DNA of 51,679 nucleotides from Acetobacteraceae bacterium (GTDB lineage Bacteria > Pseudomonadota > Alphaproteobacteria > Acetobacterales > Acetobacteraceae). Position numbers and translations under genes: made by a program. Of this stretch, positions 50,141 through 51,679 are shown one piece after another. How positions within the stretch are numbered: the first letter of the stretch is position 1; each line of letters opens with the position of its first letter. Under the pieces are notes generated by a model. It was not told the DNA's origin and did no database searches. It worked only from the letters and a program-made list of their open reading frames with translations. The stretch lies in assembly GCA_024280945.1 (NCBI GenBank), contig JAMXLO010000020.1, forward strand, positions 1 to 51,679. The letters are read 5' to 3'.

Positions 50141-51510
50141 CAGAGTAGATCCGCCAACAGAAATGCGACGAGCGCATCTAGCCCAATTTGAGGAATGCCG
50201 CCGCGTCCACCCTCGGGTAGCCGCATCGGTTCGAAGTCGGGTAAGGCAAGGAACCGATGTTGCCAAAACAGGTCATCGGGGACGCTGTCTGGAACCTCGC
50301 CGGGGTAAAAGCGCGCGGGGCGGGACTCTCCGATGATCCGGCCGCGCACCGCAGAAACAGGCCGGCCGCCCAATGTTTCCACAACGTCCTCGGTGCAGCG
50401 CACCGACGCAATTGAGAACACGGCAGATGTGACCCCGCTTTGGGGCACCTGCGTAATGTGCCGCATCAGGGATGTGAGATTGCCGCGCTGACGTGCCGCG
50501 ATGTGATCCGCTTTGGTCGCGACGAAGGCGACGCGTTTGATTGGGCTCGGCGGCAGCTTCAATTGCGCAAATGCCGCCAGATAGTCGGTCCAGGAGCGTT
50601 CCCAACGCAAAGCGTCCGCTGCAGCGGCAAGCGCCAGTCGCGCATCGGCGAAGGCGGGCTGTCCCTGATGCAATGCAGAAAGCACGTCGGCCAGCACGAC
50701 AAGGGAGTCGAGCTCGCCGAACATTGGCGACATCATGTCACGTTGGACCGTTCCCACATACGCGTTGAAGCGGGCCTGCATCGCCCTCGCGAGTGGGCTG
50801 CGGCCCGGCAAAGGAAAGAACTGCATCCAGGGTGGTTGCGCACCTGGCGGAGGCATCAGAAAGCGGCCCGGCTGCAGGAAAGCCAGTCCTATCTCATCGC
50901 GCAGGCGAAGCAGGGTCTCAACGTAGAGCCGGTGCCCACTATCGGACAGGGCCTCGTCTGACTCAGCTCCCACCGGCAGACCACGTACGAAGCTCAGAAA
51001 CGCCCGTGGTATGTCAGCCCTCTCCAAGGTTTCCAAACGGCGCAGGGTTGACTCCGACCAAGTTGCGAAGTCTCGACCAATCAACGGCAGGTCGAGGAGC
51101 CATTCGCCAGGATAATCCAAGAGCTCAAGGCGGCGACGTTGCGGACCAAGCGCGGCAAGGAGCCCCTCGCGCGGAACGTCGAGATCAAGCGCCAGCAACG
51201 ATATGGCGGCTGTCCGTGCCGGCCAGCACGGCGGGTCAGCCGCAAGCGCGTCAGTGTGGGGTTTGAGCTCGAATCGCGGAATATCGGACGCCTCGGCGGG
51301 CGCCATTGATACGGACAGCCGCCGCCCCCGGAGCCGGTCAACCACTGCTGGCAACGCTGGTCTGCCTGCTGACAAAGCCAGGAGATTGGCAGCGAGTGAA
51401 GTAATCAACGCGGTCTTGCCCGCTCTTGCCAAGCCCGTGACGCCGATGCGCTTTGTGCTGCGCACTTGCAGCAGATCTGCAGCCAGACCGGGAATGGCAC
51501 CCAGAGCCAC
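50140..51510 (-). CDS. ycjX: YcjX-family P-loop GTPase-like protein (DUF463)
   Basis: The 456-residue protein has a Walker A loop GVTGLARAGKTALITSLAAN near residue 25, then LRGRRLSVSM, LLDYPGEWLLDLPL (the switch-like DYPGEWL typical of YcjX), and RVAFVATKADHIAARQRGNL where TKAD is the guanine-specificity motif. This is the YcjX layout; relatives belong to a stress-induced group with YcjF, and in enterics the pair is in the phage-shock regulon. No psp genes are visible. ATGA overlap with ycjF downstream. Family length about 450-470, so it looks complete. Confidence 0.9.
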   Translation of the reverse strand: MALGAIPGLAADLLQVRSTKRIGVTGLARAGKTALITSLAANLLALSAGRPALPAVVDRLRGRRLSVSMAPAEASDIPRFELKPHTDALAADPPCWPARTAAISLLALDLDVPREGLLAALGPQRRRLELLDYPGEWLLDLPLIGRDFATWSESTLRRLETLERADIPRAFLSFVRGLPVGAESDEALSDSGHRLYVETLLRLRDEIGLAFLQPGRFLMPPPGAQPPWMQFFPLPGRSPLARAMQARFNAYVGTVQRDMMSPMFGELDSLVVLADVLSALHQGQPAFADARLALAAAADALRWERSWTDYLAAFAQLKLPPSPIKRVAFVATKADHIAARQRGNLTSLMRHITQVPQSGVTSAVFSIASVRCTEDVVETLGGRPVSAVRGRIIGESRPARFYPGEVPDSVPDDLFWQHRFLALPDFEPMRLPEGGRGGIPQIGLDALVAFLLADLL

Positions 51511-51596
51511 GGCTATTTAACCCCCGCCGAGCAGCGCAGCATCGGTCATCACCTGCAGGATCATTAGTCTTGGCTTGGGATGCGTGAGAGCCGATG

Positions 51597-51679
51597 TCAC
51601 TGTGGTAGTTGCAAAGCAAAGATGCGTCCATCGCCTGCGATGTAGAAACGCCCCCCAGCGACGAGGATCGTAACGAAAT
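51597..51679 (-). CDS. C-terminal end of a beta-propeller-like protein, cut by window edge
   Basis: The frame reads FVTILVAGGRFYIAGDGRIF, then ALQLPQ and stop. A strand ending GGRFYIAGDGRIFALQL is typical of the last blade of PQQ-like/quinoprotein beta-propellers. Only 27 codons are visible, so the identification is weak. Confidence 0.35.
   Translation of the reverse strand, partial: FVTILVAGGRFYIAGDGRIFALQLPQ

Overview
The window looks like a chromosomal accessory region of a GC-rich Gram-negative bacterium. An alphaproteobacterium, perhaps of the Rhodospirillales/Acetobacteraceae type, is the best guess. The guess rests on an Mla-type lipid ABC operon, YcjX/YcjF, lipoproteins with lipoboxes, DUF1269/HdeD/PRC-barrel stress proteins, and IS5, IS3, IS630 and IS256 remnants; no rRNA or other taxonomic marker is present. 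Coding density is low, and many gaps hold decayed genes.

Region 1 (1-21 kb) is a central-carbon and fermentation island. It carries a P-type cation ATPase, glucokinase, a glycerol-1-phosphate-dehydrogenase-like protein overlapping a HAD phosphatase, D-lactate dehydrogenase, GAPDH of the E. coli GapA/eukaryotic type, glycogen phosphorylase, an ATP-type phosphofructokinase, pyruvate kinase and zinc alcohol dehydrogenase. Together these cover glycogen/glucose to pyruvate and on to lactate or ethanol, except for aldolase, which survives only as a broken class I gene at 46 kb. IS remnants interrupt the island at 5.7-6.2 and 10.9-12.3 kb.

Region 2 (21-30 kb) is a stress and peptide region. It has a tandem universal stress protein, a DUF1269 membrane protein and a three-gene minus-strand operon I read as a GrrA/GrrM-type RiPP system: a Trp/Asn-rich secreted precursor, a radical SAM/SPASM maturase and a secreted protein with an I78-inhibitor-like C terminus. 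A dead M20 peptidase, an HdeD protein, a PRC-barrel protein and an IS256 scrap follow.

Region 3 (30-34 kb) is an overlapping mlaE-mlaF-mlaD-lipoprotein operon for phospholipid traffic. Region 4 (34-46 kb) has small envelope proteins, a patatin/GntP-permease pair, a broken pRiA4b ORF-3-like gene, a penicillin-acylase-family enzyme and a second PRC-barrel protein. Region 5 (46-51.7 kb) holds the aldolase remnant, a DUF2569-like membrane protein, a shattered amidohydrolase and ycjX-ycjF, with ycjF broken by one in-frame TAG.

A recurring theme is partial, decayed second copies of genes that are intact elsewhere in the window: the 5' end of ldhA at 8.57 kb, the N-terminus of glgP at 20.5 kb, and a collapsed, inverted copy of the convergent acylase/PRC pair at 22.5-23.0 kb. 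The region seems to have been duplicated and then eroded. The most notable intact system is the Grr-type RiPP operon at 23.6-25.9 kb.
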